Assembly (NCBI RefSeq): GCF_014202315.1
Contig: NZ_JACHGN010000012.1
Location: forward strand, 248,001-312,000
DNA from: Thermocatellispora tengchongensis
GTDB taxonomy: Bacteria; Actinomycetota; Actinomycetes; Streptosporangiales; Streptosporangiaceae
DNA: 64,000 nt
Direction of reading: 5' to 3'
Positions 19,038 to 26,709 of the stretch are shown one piece after another (the first letter of the stretch is position 1; each line of letters begins with the position of its first letter). The notes under the pieces are model-generated. The model saw nothing but the letters and a program-made list of their open reading frames with translations, was not told the DNA's origin and made no database searches. Made by a program: the position numbers and the translations under genes.

Positions 19038-20015
19038 ATGGGCGCTGCCATGAGCGGCCTTTCGACTACCGGTCTTTCGATGACCCCCGTTCCGGTGACC
19101 GGCCTTTCGGTGACCGGCCCCGGCGAGCCGTACCGGCGGGGGCTGCCCCGGCCCGGAGACCTGCTGTCGGCCGCCGCGGGCGCGATCCCGCCGTCGGGGC
19201 TGGTGCTGCTGGCGATCCTGTCGGTGCAGATCGGCGCCGGGCTCGCCAAGGACCTGTTCGCCCAGCTCCCGCCGAGCGCGGTGGTGTTCCTGCGCATCGC
19301 GGCCGGCTCGCTGATCCTGGGCGCGTTCGTACGCCCCCGCCTACGCGGCCTGAGCCGCTCCGACCTGGCCGTGGGCGTGGCGTTCGGCGTGACCCTGGGC
19401 CTGATGAACCTGGCGTTCTACGAGGCGCTGTCGCGGCTGCCGATGGGCATCGCCGTGGCGATCGAGTTCCTCGGCCCGCTCGGCGTCGCCGTGGCCGCCT
19501 CCCGCAGGCGGCTGGACCTGCTGTGGGTGGTCCTGGCCGCGGCCGGCATCGCGCTGCTGGCGCCGTGGAGCGAGGCGTCCCGGGTGAGCTGGGCCGGGAT
19601 CGGCTTCGCCGCGCTGGCCGCGCTGTGCTGGGCCGGGTACATCGTGCTGTCGGCCGCGACCGGGCGGCGCTTCCCCGGCACCACCGGGCTGTCCTTCGCG
19701 ATGATCGTCTCGCTGGTGCTCGTGGCCCCGGTCGGGCTCGCCAGCGGCGGCGCCGGCCTGCTCGACCCGGAGCTGCTGCTCATCGGGCTGGGCGTGGGCC
19801 TGCTGTCCTCGGTGATCCCCTACTCCATCGAGCTGGAGGCGCTGCGCCGGATGCCGAAGAAGGTCTTCGGCATCCTGATGAGCCTGGAGCCCGCCGCCGC
19901 GGCCCTGGTCGGCCTGGTCGTGCTGGGCGAGGTGCTGCACCTGCGCGAGTGGGCCGCGATCGGCTGCGTGGTCGTGGCCAGCGTCGGCGCCACCCGGTCG
20001 GGCCGCGCGTCCTGA
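19038..20015 (+). CDS. EamA/RhtA-family transporter
   Basis: About 325 residues with ten hydrophobic segments in two EamA repeats, ending LHLREWAAIGCVVVASVGA. The group includes the RhtA threonine/homoserine exporter, and IPYSIELEALRRMPKKVFGILMSLEPA-like sequence is characteristic of that branch. The first 30 or so residues are low complexity and arise from short repeats (ACCGGTCTTTCGATGACC-like), so the true start is uncertain. The ATG at 19038, the ATG at 19050 and later GTGs are all possible. Probably an inner-membrane amino-acid or metabolite exporter. Confidence 0.85.
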   Translation: MGAAMSGLSTTGLSMTPVPVTGLSVTGPGEPYRRGLPRPGDLLSAAAGAIPPSGLVLLAILSVQIGAGLAKDLFAQLPPSAVVFLRIAAGSLILGAFVRPRLRGLSRSDLAVGVAFGVTLGLMNLAFYEALSRLPMGIAVAIEFLGPLGVAVAASRRRLDLLWVVLAAAGIALLAPWSEASRVSWAGIGFAALAALCWAGYIVLSAATGRRFPGTTGLSFAMIVSLVLVAPVGLASGGAGLLDPELLLIGLGVGLLSSVIPYSIELEALRRMPKKVFGILMSLEPAAAALVGLVVLGEVLHLREWAAIGCVVVASVGATRSGRAS

Positions 20016-20133
20016 GCGGGGTTACAGGGTTCTGACCGCCTGAGTACGCGGGTCCTCGTGCGCGACGGGCCCGCGCGGGCGAGGATGGCGTGGTCAGCCA
20101 GCGCAGTCCAGGAAGCGCAGTCCAGGAGGGGCC

Positions 20134-21108
20134 ATGTCGATGCCCGACGCGGAGGACCGCCGCCGCCACTGGTGCGGCACGATGCCGGTGCACCACCAGC
20201 TCATTGCCGGCCTGCCCGAGTACTCCATCGCCAGGGCGGCGATCGAGAACACCGCCTTCCAACGCCGCACCGCCCGCGCGCCGCGCCGGGCCGACGTGGT
20301 CACGATCCCGGTCGTGGTGCACGTCGTGTACGCGAGCGAGGAGGAGAACGTCTCCCGGGAGCAGATCGACAGCCAGATCGCGGTGCTCAACCAGGACTTC
20401 CGCAAGGCCAACCCCGACGCCGCGAAGGTGCCGTCGGTCTGGCGCGACCTCGCCGACGACGCGCGGATCGAGTTCCGCCTCGCCGACACCGACCCCTCGG
20501 GCGCGGCCACCGACGGCATCGTGCGCAGGCGGACCACCCGGTCCTCCTTCGGCGACGACGAGGCGGTGAAGTTCGACGACCGGGGCGGCTCCAGCGCCTG
20601 GCCCGCCGACCGCTACCTGAACCTGTGGGTGTGCCGGCTGGAGCCGTGGCTGGGCTACGCGCAGTTCCCCGGCGGGCCGGCCGAGACCGACGGCGTGGTC
20701 ATCGGCCACACCGCCTTCGGCACCACCGGCACCGCCGCCGAGCCGTACAACCTGGGGCGCACCGCGACCCACGAGGTGGGCCACTGGCTCAACCTGCGCC
20801 ACATCTGGGGCGACGACGGCGACGGCTGCTCCGGCGACGACTTCGTGGCCGACACCCCCAACCAGGGCGGCCCCAACTTCGGCGCCCCGGCCTTCCCCCA
20901 CATAAGCTGCGGCAACGCCCCCGACGGCGACATGTTCATGAACTTCATGGACTACACCGACGACCGGGCGATGTTCATGTTCACCAAGGGGCAGGGCGAG
21001 CGCATGGACGCCTGCCTGGCCGGCCCGCGCTCCTCACTGGTCGCCAAGCCGACCCTGGAGCAGATGTGGGAGGGCGTGCCCGAGGAGATGACCCGGAGCC
21101 AAGCGTGA
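20134..21108 (+). CDS. Zinc metalloprotease, M43 (pappalysin/cytophagalysin) type
   Basis: A 324-residue metzincin. The zinc site HEVGHWLNLRH is at residues 213-223 (H213, E214, H217, H223), and the Met-turn is NFMDYTDD (Met272), both diagnostic of the family. M43 enzymes are usually secreted, but no signal peptide is visible at this N terminus (MSMPDAEDRRRHWCG), so this form is either cytoplasmic or exported by another route. The ATG at 20134 follows AGGAGG and a 14-bp direct duplication containing AGTCCAGGA. The stop overlaps the next gene in GTGA, so the two proteins are made together. Confidence 0.88.
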   Translation: MSMPDAEDRRRHWCGTMPVHHQLIAGLPEYSIARAAIENTAFQRRTARAPRRADVVTIPVVVHVVYASEEENVSREQIDSQIAVLNQDFRKANPDAAKVPSVWRDLADDARIEFRLADTDPSGAATDGIVRRRTTRSSFGDDEAVKFDDRGGSSAWPADRYLNLWVCRLEPWLGYAQFPGGPAETDGVVIGHTAFGTTGTAAEPYNLGRTATHEVGHWLNLRHIWGDDGDGCSGDDFVADTPNQGGPNFGAPAFPHISCGNAPDGDMFMNFMDYTDDRAMFMFTKGQGERMDACLAGPRSSLVAKPTLEQMWEGVPEEMTRSQA

Positions 21109-21452
21109 GCGAGGACCTTCCGGCCGAGGCGGGGGCGCTGCGCGCCCGTCTCGCCGGCGAGTGGACCCACGCCCGCGAGGAGGACTCCGCGGGCGTGCGG
21201 GTCTACCGCCCCAGGGGCCACCCGCTGCCGCCCTCGCGCTGGCGGCACCGGCTCGACCTGCGCCCCGACGGCACGTACGTGGACCACCGCCTGGCCGCCG
21301 ACGACCGCTCGGCCCGCGACCACGGCCGGTGGACGGTGGGCCCCGGGCCCGCGATCGTGCTCACCCCCGACGATCCCGCCGCCCGCTCGCGCAGGATCGA
21401 GGTCGTCGCCGCCGGCCCCGGCCGGATCGAGGTGCGCGTCCCCGAGCCCTGA
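21105..21452 (+). CDS. Small protein of unknown function coupled to the M43 protease
   Basis: A 115-residue protein starting at GTG 21105 inside the protease stop codon (GTGA). It is acidic at the N terminus and then reads ALRARLAGEWTHAREED, SRWRHRLDLRPDGTYVDH and GRWTVGPGPAIVLTPDD, ending in short beta-strand-like segments. The alternation of G-x-W, R-L-x-L-x-P-D-G-T-Y and G-x-W motifs is what one sees in small lipocalin-like beta-barrels. No cysteines or signal peptide are visible. Translational coupling suggests it acts on the protease, as an inhibitor or folding partner, but this is inference. I do not recognise the family. Confidence 0.75.
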   Translation: MSEDLPAEAGALRARLAGEWTHAREEDSAGVRVYRPRGHPLPPSRWRHRLDLRPDGTYVDHRLAADDRSARDHGRWTVGPGPAIVLTPDDPAARSRRIEVVAAGPGRIEVRVPEP

Positions 21453-21480
21453 CCGGGGGCGGGACGAGGGTGAGAACGGT

Positions 21481-22125
21481 TCAGTCCCCGGGCCCGGCGC
21501 CGCGGCCGGGCTCGCTCATGTCCCCCGTCGCGGGCGTGCCCTCGGCGAGGCCGTAGCGCAGGTACACGGTGCCCTTCGGACTGGCCACCGGCGGTTCGAG
21601 GAGTGTGACGTTCGTGGGCACCGCGCCACCGTCGAACACCTTCTTCCCGACGCCGAGCACGATCGGGTACACCCACAGGTCGAGACGGTCGAAGAGCTTC
21701 TCGCGCAGGAGGGTCTGCACCAGGTTCAGGCTCCCGACGACCTTCACGTGCTCGTGCCGGTCGCGGATCTCGCGCACCGCACCGGCAAGGTGCGGGCCGA
21801 GGTGCGTGGACCCGGCCCAGGAGAGGTCGGGCCTGCCGCGGGAGGCGACGTACTTGGGGACTCTGTTGAAGAGCGTGGCGATCTCGTCGGCCTCGCCGCC
21901 CTCCTGGTAGGGCCAGTAGGCGGCGAAGATGTCATACGTCCGCCGGCCGAGCAGGAGGGCGTCGGTGCCCTCGTACGCGGCGCTCACCTGCGCCCCGGTG
22001 ACCTCGTCCAGCAGGGGCGCCTGCCAGCCGCCGAACGGGAACCCCACCGGGTCCTCGCCGGGGCCGCCGGGCGCCTGCCCGACGAGGTCGAGGGTCGCGA
22101 ACATCTCGATGTGGATGAGGCCCAT
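21481..22125 (-). CDS. Dihydrofolate reductase family protein (RibD C-terminal-like)
   Basis: A 214-residue protein of the RibD_C/DHFR-like group found widely in actinomycetes. It starts MGLIHIEMFATLDLVGQAPG and has the nucleotide-binding LLLGRRTYDIFAAYWP and VKVVGSLNLVQTLL segments and the C-terminal YPIVLGVGKKVF. These proteins probably reduce a small pterin- or pyrimidine-like substrate with NADPH; most are uncharacterised. The ATG at 22125 has GGGAG upstream; an upstream in-frame start lacks one. It is convergent with the protease-partner gene (28-bp gap). Confidence 0.88.
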   Translation of the reverse strand: MGLIHIEMFATLDLVGQAPGGPGEDPVGFPFGGWQAPLLDEVTGAQVSAAYEGTDALLLGRRTYDIFAAYWPYQEGGEADEIATLFNRVPKYVASRGRPDLSWAGSTHLGPHLAGAVREIRDRHEHVKVVGSLNLVQTLLREKLFDRLDLWVYPIVLGVGKKVFDGGAVPTNVTLLEPPVASPKGTVYLRYGLAEGTPATGDMSEPGRGAGPGD

Positions 22126-22231
22126 GCCTTGCTCCCGATGAGTTGGCCGTCCACTCCCCACCCACGATAGATCACAGGCCGCCCCTGCGTCCGGCGTCAC
22201 GCAGGGCGTCGGCGCGATCCGCGGCTGTGTG

Positions 22232-22927
22232 CTAGGCCGGGGCGGGCGGCTCGGGGCGGGCGGCCCAGATGCCGCGTACGTGCTGGATGTGCTGGTCCAT
22301 GAGGCGGCGGGCGGCCTCGCTGTCGCCGGCCATCAGGGCGTCGAGGATCGCGACGTGCTCGCGGGCCGACTCCTCCAGCGTGCCCTTCCTGTACAGCGCG
22401 TCCAGGCCGTACAGGCGGGCCCGGTTGCGCAGGTCGCGCACCACGTCCACGAGGTGGGCGTTGCCCGACAGCGACAGCAGCTCCAGGTGGAAGCGCAGGT
22501 CGGCGTCGACGTAGGTCAGCAGGTCGCCCTCGCGGGCGGCGGTGACGATCTCCTCGGCCAGCGGGCGCAGCAGCTCGAACTCGTCCTCGCGGGACGCGTC
22601 GGCGAGCGCGGCGACGGTGGGCACCTCGATGAGCCGGCGGATGTGGGTCAGCTCGTCGAGGTCGCGGTCGGACAGCTCGGTCACCCGGAAACCCTTGTTG
22701 CGCACCGCCTCGACCAGGCCCTCCTTGGCCAGGTCGAGCATGGCCTCGCGCACCGGCGTGGCCGAGACCCCGAACTGCGCGGCCAGCACCGGCGCCGAGT
22801 ACACCATGCCGGGCCGCATCTCACCGGTGATCAGCGCGACGCGCAGTGCGTGCGCCACCTGCTCGCGCAGGCTCTGCCGCTCGCCCACGACCGGCAGATC
22901 GAGCCGGCCATCCGCCGAAGGCATCAT
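22232..22927 (-). CDS. GntR-family (FadR/VanR subgroup) transcriptional regulator
   Basis: A 231-residue regulator. The winged helix (LREQVAHALRVALITGEMRPG ... FGVSATPVREAMLDLAKEGLVEA) is followed by an all-helical FCD ligand domain with metal-binding histidine positions (DADLRFHLELLSLSGN, EHVAILDAL). It is the last gene of a minus-strand cluster with the OCD-like and proline-racemase-like genes, and in this context it probably senses a hydroxyproline or pyrroline carboxylate. A candidate operator is the TCACA-N7-TGTGA palindrome at 24928-24944; a related GTGTGATGT word precedes the second hydroxyproline operon. Confidence 0.88.
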   Translation of the reverse strand: MMPSADGRLDLPVVGERQSLREQVAHALRVALITGEMRPGMVYSAPVLAAQFGVSATPVREAMLDLAKEGLVEAVRNKGFRVTELSDRDLDELTHIRRLIEVPTVAALADASREDEFELLRPLAEEIVTAAREGDLLTYVDADLRFHLELLSLSGNAHLVDVVRDLRNRARLYGLDALYRKGTLEESAREHVAILDALMAGDSEAARRLMDQHIQHVRGIWAARPEPPAPA

Positions 22928-22988
22928 CCCAAGACCTTCCCTCGTCGCGCTCGCGCGCGTGAACGCATCCGACTTGCTCGCCCCTCGG

Positions 22989-23963
22989 CTACCGCGCCGC
23001 GCGGGCTTCGTACGCGGCGGCGGCCACGACCAGGTCCTCCCAGGCCATGCCCACGCCCTTGAACACCCGTGGACCGGGGGCCGGCTCGACGGCGCCGGTC
23101 ACCAGCTCGGCCAGATTCCCGGCGAGATGGCCAACCGCGATGGTACCGGTTCGCAGGGGAACGACCAGATCGCCCGCTTCGGCGAGGGCGGCGCCGCGCG
23201 CCTCCACGACCACGGTGGCGCGGGCGACGAGATCCTCGTCGATCTCCCGGGCGTCGGGCTCGTGCGAGCCGACCGCGACGACGGTGGCGTCGTCGCGGGT
23301 GAGCTTACCGGGGAACACGGGGACGCGAGCGGTTGTGCAGCAGGCGATGAGGTCCGATCCGGCGACGGCCGAGGCCACGGCGGGGTCGCCGGCGGTCAGG
23401 GCGGCGGCCTCCAGGCCCGCGCCGGCGCATCGGGCGGCGAACGCGGCCGTCCGCCCGGGGTCGCGCCCGACCACGGTGACCCGCTCGACCGGGCGCACGG
23501 CGCGCAGCGCCTCCACGTGGCCCCACGCCTGCGGGCCGGTGCCGAAGACCGTCAGCGTGCGCGCGCCGGGCCGGGCCAGGTGGTCCACCGCGAGCGCGGA
23601 GACCGCCGGGGTGCGCAGCGAGGTGAGCGCGATCCCGTCCAGCGTGGCCAGCGGCGCCAGCGTCTCACCGTCGAACAGCAGGTACGTCCCCTGGATGCGC
23701 GGCAGCCCTCGCCCCGGGTTGCCGGGCGCCACGGTGACGGCCTTCAGGCCCGCGTACCGGTCCCAGGCGGCGGGCATCATCATCAACTGCCCGGCGGGCA
23801 CGTCCATGACCGGCCGGCGCGGGGTGTCCTCGGGGTCCAGCCCACCGCGCAGGGCGTCGCCCAGCACGCGTACGGCGCGTTCCACCGGCACCAGCGCCCG
23901 CAGCTCGGCGCCGCCGATGTGCGGCGGCGCGGTCTCCTCGTTCACGTCGGTCCCCATCCTCAT
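22989..23963 (-). CDS. Ornithine cyclodeaminase/mu-crystallin family reductase (probable delta-1-pyrroline-2-carboxylate reductase)
   Basis: A 324-residue Rossmann-fold protein. Family features are RRPVMDVPAGQLMMMPA, the YAGLKAVTVAPGNPGRGLP segment, TSLRTPAVSALA and the nucleotide motif FGTGPQAWGH. The ATG at 23963 overlaps the stop of the upstream racemase-like gene (ATGA). True ornithine cyclodeaminases are fewer than reductases in this family. Beside a proline-racemase-fold gene, the expected job is NAD(P)H reduction of the cyclic imine formed by 3-hydroxyproline dehydration, giving L-proline. The activity is inferred from context. Confidence 0.82.
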   Translation of the reverse strand: MRMGTDVNEETAPPHIGGAELRALVPVERAVRVLGDALRGGLDPEDTPRRPVMDVPAGQLMMMPAAWDRYAGLKAVTVAPGNPGRGLPRIQGTYLLFDGETLAPLATLDGIALTSLRTPAVSALAVDHLARPGARTLTVFGTGPQAWGHVEALRAVRPVERVTVVGRDPGRTAAFAARCAGAGLEAAALTAGDPAVASAVAGSDLIACCTTARVPVFPGKLTRDDATVVAVGSHEPDAREIDEDLVARATVVVEARGAALAEAGDLVVPLRTGTIAVGHLAGNLAELVTGAVEPAPGPRVFKGVGMAWEDLVVAAAAYEARAAR

Positions 23964-24931
23964 CGCAGGGTGAACCCGGTGCCGAGCGGGTCGCGCGGGT
24001 CGAGGATGAAGCGGTGCTCCCCCGTGCGGTACGCCATGCCCGCGATCTCCGGGATCACCCCGCCGTCGCGCGCCTCCGCGACCCGGCCGCTGAACACGCT
24101 TCCCACGATGCTCTCGTGGGTGAGCGTCCCGGTGAACCCCTCTTCGTGCAGCAGCGCCAGCCGGGCCGCCGTGCCCGAGCCGCAGGGCGAGCGGTCCACC
24201 TCGCCGTCGGCGAAGACGGTGACGTTGCGCTGCCGCCCGGGGCCCAGCTCGTCGTGGAAGATCACGCCGTACACGCCGGACAGCCGCTCGTCGTCGGGGT
24301 GCCGGGTGGCGGGGTGGCCGGCCAGCGCCGCCTTGACGGCCCGGCCGGCCGCGATCAGCTCGCCCAGGCGCGCGGGCTCCACCGCGAGCCCGAAATCGGC
24401 GGCGCGCACGCTGGCGTAGATCGCGCCCCCGTAGGCGAGGTCGGCGTGCCCGCCGGGCACGGGGACCCGGCGCGCGAGCACGTAGGACAGCACGTTGCGG
24501 AACGTCACCTCCTCGACCCGCCCGCCCGAGCAGCGCACCCGGGCCGTGACCCGCCCCGAGGGCACGTCGATCACCACGTCGGTCTCGCCGTCGGGCGCGG
24601 CCTCGACCAGGCCCCGTTCCACCGCGTGCACCCCGAGCGCGATCGTCCCGTGCCCGCAGGCGGTGGAGTAGCCGTCCTTGTGCCAGAACAGCACCCCGAG
24701 GTGGGCGCCGTCGTCGTCGGGCGGCACCAGGAAGCAGCCGTACATGTCGGCGTGACCGCGCGGCTCGTGGCACAGCAGCCTGCGTACCCGGTCGATCGCG
24801 GGCGCGGCGGCGGCCTCGCGGCGGTCGAGCACGGTGGCCCCGGGTATCTCCGGCACCCCGGACAGCACGATCCGGAACGGCTCCCCGGCCGTGTGGTAGT
24901 CCACGGTACGGACCTCGCTCAAGTAAGTCAC
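23960..24931 (-). CDS. Proline racemase-fold enzyme (hydroxyproline epimerase or dehydratase)
   Basis: About 323 residues. Both active-site motifs have cysteine: ACGHGT (about residue 92) and RSPCGSGT (about residue 250). Two cysteines normally indicate racemase/epimerase activity, whereas trans-3-hydroxyproline dehydratases usually have Cys and Thr. Yet the gene is fused by overlap to a pyrroline-carboxylate-reductase-like gene, the arrangement seen for 3-hydroxyproline dehydratases. The start is uncertain: GTG 24931 (used here), GTG 24904 with GCGAGG before it, or TTG 24937. A palindrome at 24928-24944 overlaps the start region. It is a distinct paralogue of the enzyme at 34993-35994. Confidence 0.85.
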   Translation of the reverse strand: MTYLSEVRTVDYHTAGEPFRIVLSGVPEIPGATVLDRREAAAAPAIDRVRRLLCHEPRGHADMYGCFLVPPDDDGAHLGVLFWHKDGYSTACGHGTIALGVHAVERGLVEAAPDGETDVVIDVPSGRVTARVRCSGGRVEEVTFRNVLSYVLARRVPVPGGHADLAYGGAIYASVRAADFGLAVEPARLGELIAAGRAVKAALAGHPATRHPDDERLSGVYGVIFHDELGPGRQRNVTVFADGEVDRSPCGSGTAARLALLHEEGFTGTLTHESIVGSVFSGRVAEARDGGVIPEIAGMAYRTGEHRFILDPRDPLGTGFTLR

Positions 24932-24944
24932 ATACAAAGTGTGA
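24928..24944. promoter_or_regulatory. Candidate GntR operator
   Basis: TCACATACAAAGTGTGA is a TCACA-N7-TGTGA inverted repeat at the start of the racemase-fold gene. It is the strongest dyad in this part of the divergent gap and lies where a repressor would block transcription of the racemase/OCD/GntR cluster. Confidence 0.5.
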
Positions 24945-24988
24945 TGTATTACTGCGGCTTCGATGCAGGCGGGAGGGGCCTCGCCATT

Positions 24989-25020
24989 CTTAGAGTTGAG
25001 TTCTAGAATAAACCTCTAAG
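24989..25020. promoter_or_regulatory. 32-bp nested palindrome (TTCTAGAA type) before the DUF35-thiolase operon
   Basis: The inner TTCTAGAA (25001-25008) and the outer arms CTTAGAG (24989-24995) and CTCTAAG (25014-25020) share exactly the same dyad axis. A -10-like TAGAAT (25004-25009) lies inside it, so a bound repressor would occlude the promoter. The TTCTAGAA core recurs before the other acyl-CoA units at 30049 and 33262, with a variant at 33454. Confidence 0.65.
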
Positions 25021-25047
25021 ACCTGGCCCCCGGCCGCGAGGAGAACG

Positions 25048-25527
25048 ATGAGCGTTCCGGCTCCACCCCCGCCCCCACCCGACGGCCCGCGCCCGCCCGT
25101 GCCCAAGCCGGTGCCCAAGCCGACGCCGGACACCCTGCCCTTCTGGGAGGGCGCCGCCGCCGGGGAGCTGCGGGTGCAGCGGTGCACGGCCTGCGCGCGG
25201 CACTACTTCTATCCGCGGCCCGCCTGCCCCAGGTGCGGCTCGCAGGACGTGGAGTGGGTCGCCACCGGCGGGCGGGCCACCCTGTACTCGTACGTGATCA
25301 GCCACCGGCCCGCCCCCGGCTTCGAGCACGAGGGACCGTACGCGATAGCCGTCGTCGAGCTGGAGGAGGGCGTGCGGATGATGACCAACATCGTCAACGT
25401 GGAGGCCACGCCGGAGAACCTGGTGCTCGACATGCCGCTGCGGGTGGTGTTCGAGGAGCGCGGCGGGGTGCGCCTGCCCCTGTTCGAACCCGCGTACGAG
25501 CCCGCGGCCGAGGCGGCGGAGGGATGA
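25048..25527 (+). CDS. DUF35 OB-fold / zinc-ribbon protein (acyl-CoA-associated)
   Basis: A 159-residue protein starting at ATG 25048 after GAGGAG. A proline-rich N terminus leads into a rubredoxin-like zinc ribbon (QRCTACARHYFYPRPACPRCGS, four Cys as two CxxC) and an OB-fold that binds acyl-CoA. Such proteins pair with thiolase-like partners in steroid side-chain and acyl-CoA metabolism and are needed for activity of the complex. The thiolase-like gene overlaps its stop by 4 nt. A TTCTAGAA palindrome precedes it. Confidence 0.9.
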   Translation: MSVPAPPPPPPDGPRPPVPKPVPKPTPDTLPFWEGAAAGELRVQRCTACARHYFYPRPACPRCGSQDVEWVATGGRATLYSYVISHRPAPGFEHEGPYAIAVVELEEGVRMMTNIVNVEATPENLVLDMPLRVVFEERGGVRLPLFEPAYEPAAEAAEG

Positions 25528-26672
25528 GCGTGCGGATCGTGATCGCGGGGGCCGCGGAGACCGACGAGCTGGGCAAGCTGCCCCACATGTCCGCCACGCA
25601 GCTCCACCTCCAGGCGGCGCGCAACGCCCTGGCCGACGCCGGGCTCGGCAAGGACGACATCGACGGCGTGGCCACGGTGGGCACGCCCGGCCCGATCCAG
25701 ATCGCGCACGCGCTCGGCATCACGCCGGCCTGGCTGGACGGCACCGGCGTGGGCGGCTCGTCGTTCCTGTTCCACGTGCGGCACGCCGTCGCGGCGATCC
25801 GGGCCGGGCTGTGCCACACGGTGCTGATCACCCACGGCGAGTCGGGACGCTCGCGGGTGGGCGCGCCCCGTTTCGCGCCCGCGCCGGACTCGCTGCCGGG
25901 GCAGTTCGAGGCCCCGTACGGCGTGCTCGGCCCGGCCACCACGTTCACCCTGACCGCGCTGCGCTACATGAAGGAGACCGGGCTCACCCACGAGCAGCTC
26001 GCCGAGGTGGCCGTGGCGCAGCGGCGCTGGTCGCACCTCAACCCGCGGGCCATGATGCGCGAGCCGATCACCGTGGAGGACGTGCTCGCCTCCCGGATGG
26101 TCGCCTACCCGTTCCACCTGCTGGAGTGCTGCCTGGTCACCGACGGCGGCGGCGCGCTCGTCGTCACCTCCGAGGAGCGGGCGCGGGCGCTCGGCACGCC
26201 CAGGCCCCCGGTGTACGTGCTGGGCAGTGGCGAGTCCGCCGAGTCGCCGATCATCTCCCAGATGGAGGACTTCACCACGTCGGCCGCCTTCCGCAGGGCG
26301 GGCGAGGCCGCCTTCGCCGAGGCGAAGATCTCCCACGCCGACGTGGACCACCTGATGATCTACGACGCGTTCGCGCACGTGCCGATCTACGGCCTGGAGG
26401 ACCTGGGTTTCGTGGGGCGGGGCGAGGCGGGCGCGTTCATCGCCGAGGGCCACACCTCGCCCGGCGGCCGGCTGCCGATGAACACCAACGGCGGCGGGCT
26501 GTCGTACACGCACACCGGGATGTACGGGATGTTCGCCATCCAGGAGTCGGTGCGCCAGCTTCGCGGCGAGGCCGCGGCACAGGTGCCCGGCGTGGAGGTG
26601 AGCGTGGTGCTGGGCAACGGCGGGATGTTCGCCAGCGCGGCCACGCTGGTCCTGGCCGACCGCGAGGGCTAG
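25524..26672 (+). CDS. Thiolase-family (lipid-transfer protein/SCP-x-like) protein
   Basis: A 382-residue thiolase-fold protein starting at ATG 25524 (ATGA overlap with the DUF35 gene). Thiolase landmarks include the C-terminal segment with GHTSPGGRLPMNTNGGGLSYTHTGMYG and an NGGMFAS loop. The usual N-terminal nucleophile Cys region is replaced by VGGSSFLFHVRHA, so classical thiolysis may be absent. This matches the Ltp-type proteins, some of which act as retro-aldolases with DUF35 partners. The substrate is probably a CoA thioester with a branched or steroid-like chain; this is inferred. Confidence 0.87.
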   Translation: MSVRIVIAGAAETDELGKLPHMSATQLHLQAARNALADAGLGKDDIDGVATVGTPGPIQIAHALGITPAWLDGTGVGGSSFLFHVRHAVAAIRAGLCHTVLITHGESGRSRVGAPRFAPAPDSLPGQFEAPYGVLGPATTFTLTALRYMKETGLTHEQLAEVAVAQRRWSHLNPRAMMREPITVEDVLASRMVAYPFHLLECCLVTDGGGALVVTSEERARALGTPRPPVYVLGSGESAESPIISQMEDFTTSAAFRRAGEAAFAEAKISHADVDHLMIYDAFAHVPIYGLEDLGFVGRGEAGAFIAEGHTSPGGRLPMNTNGGGLSYTHTGMYGMFAIQESVRQLRGEAAAQVPGVEVSVVLGNGGMFASAATLVLADREG

Positions 26673-26680
26673 CCGCGTAC

Positions 26681-26704
26681 GCGGCGGCGGCCGGGCGCCG
26701 CCGC
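26681..26704. terminator. Bidirectional terminator hairpin between convergent genes
   Basis: GCGGCGGCG (26681-26689) pairs with CGCCGCCGC (26696-26704) around a 6-nt loop. It lies in the 37-bp gap between the thiolase-like gene and the convergent acyl-CoA ligase. Confidence 0.65.
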
Positions 26705-26709
26705 CGCGC

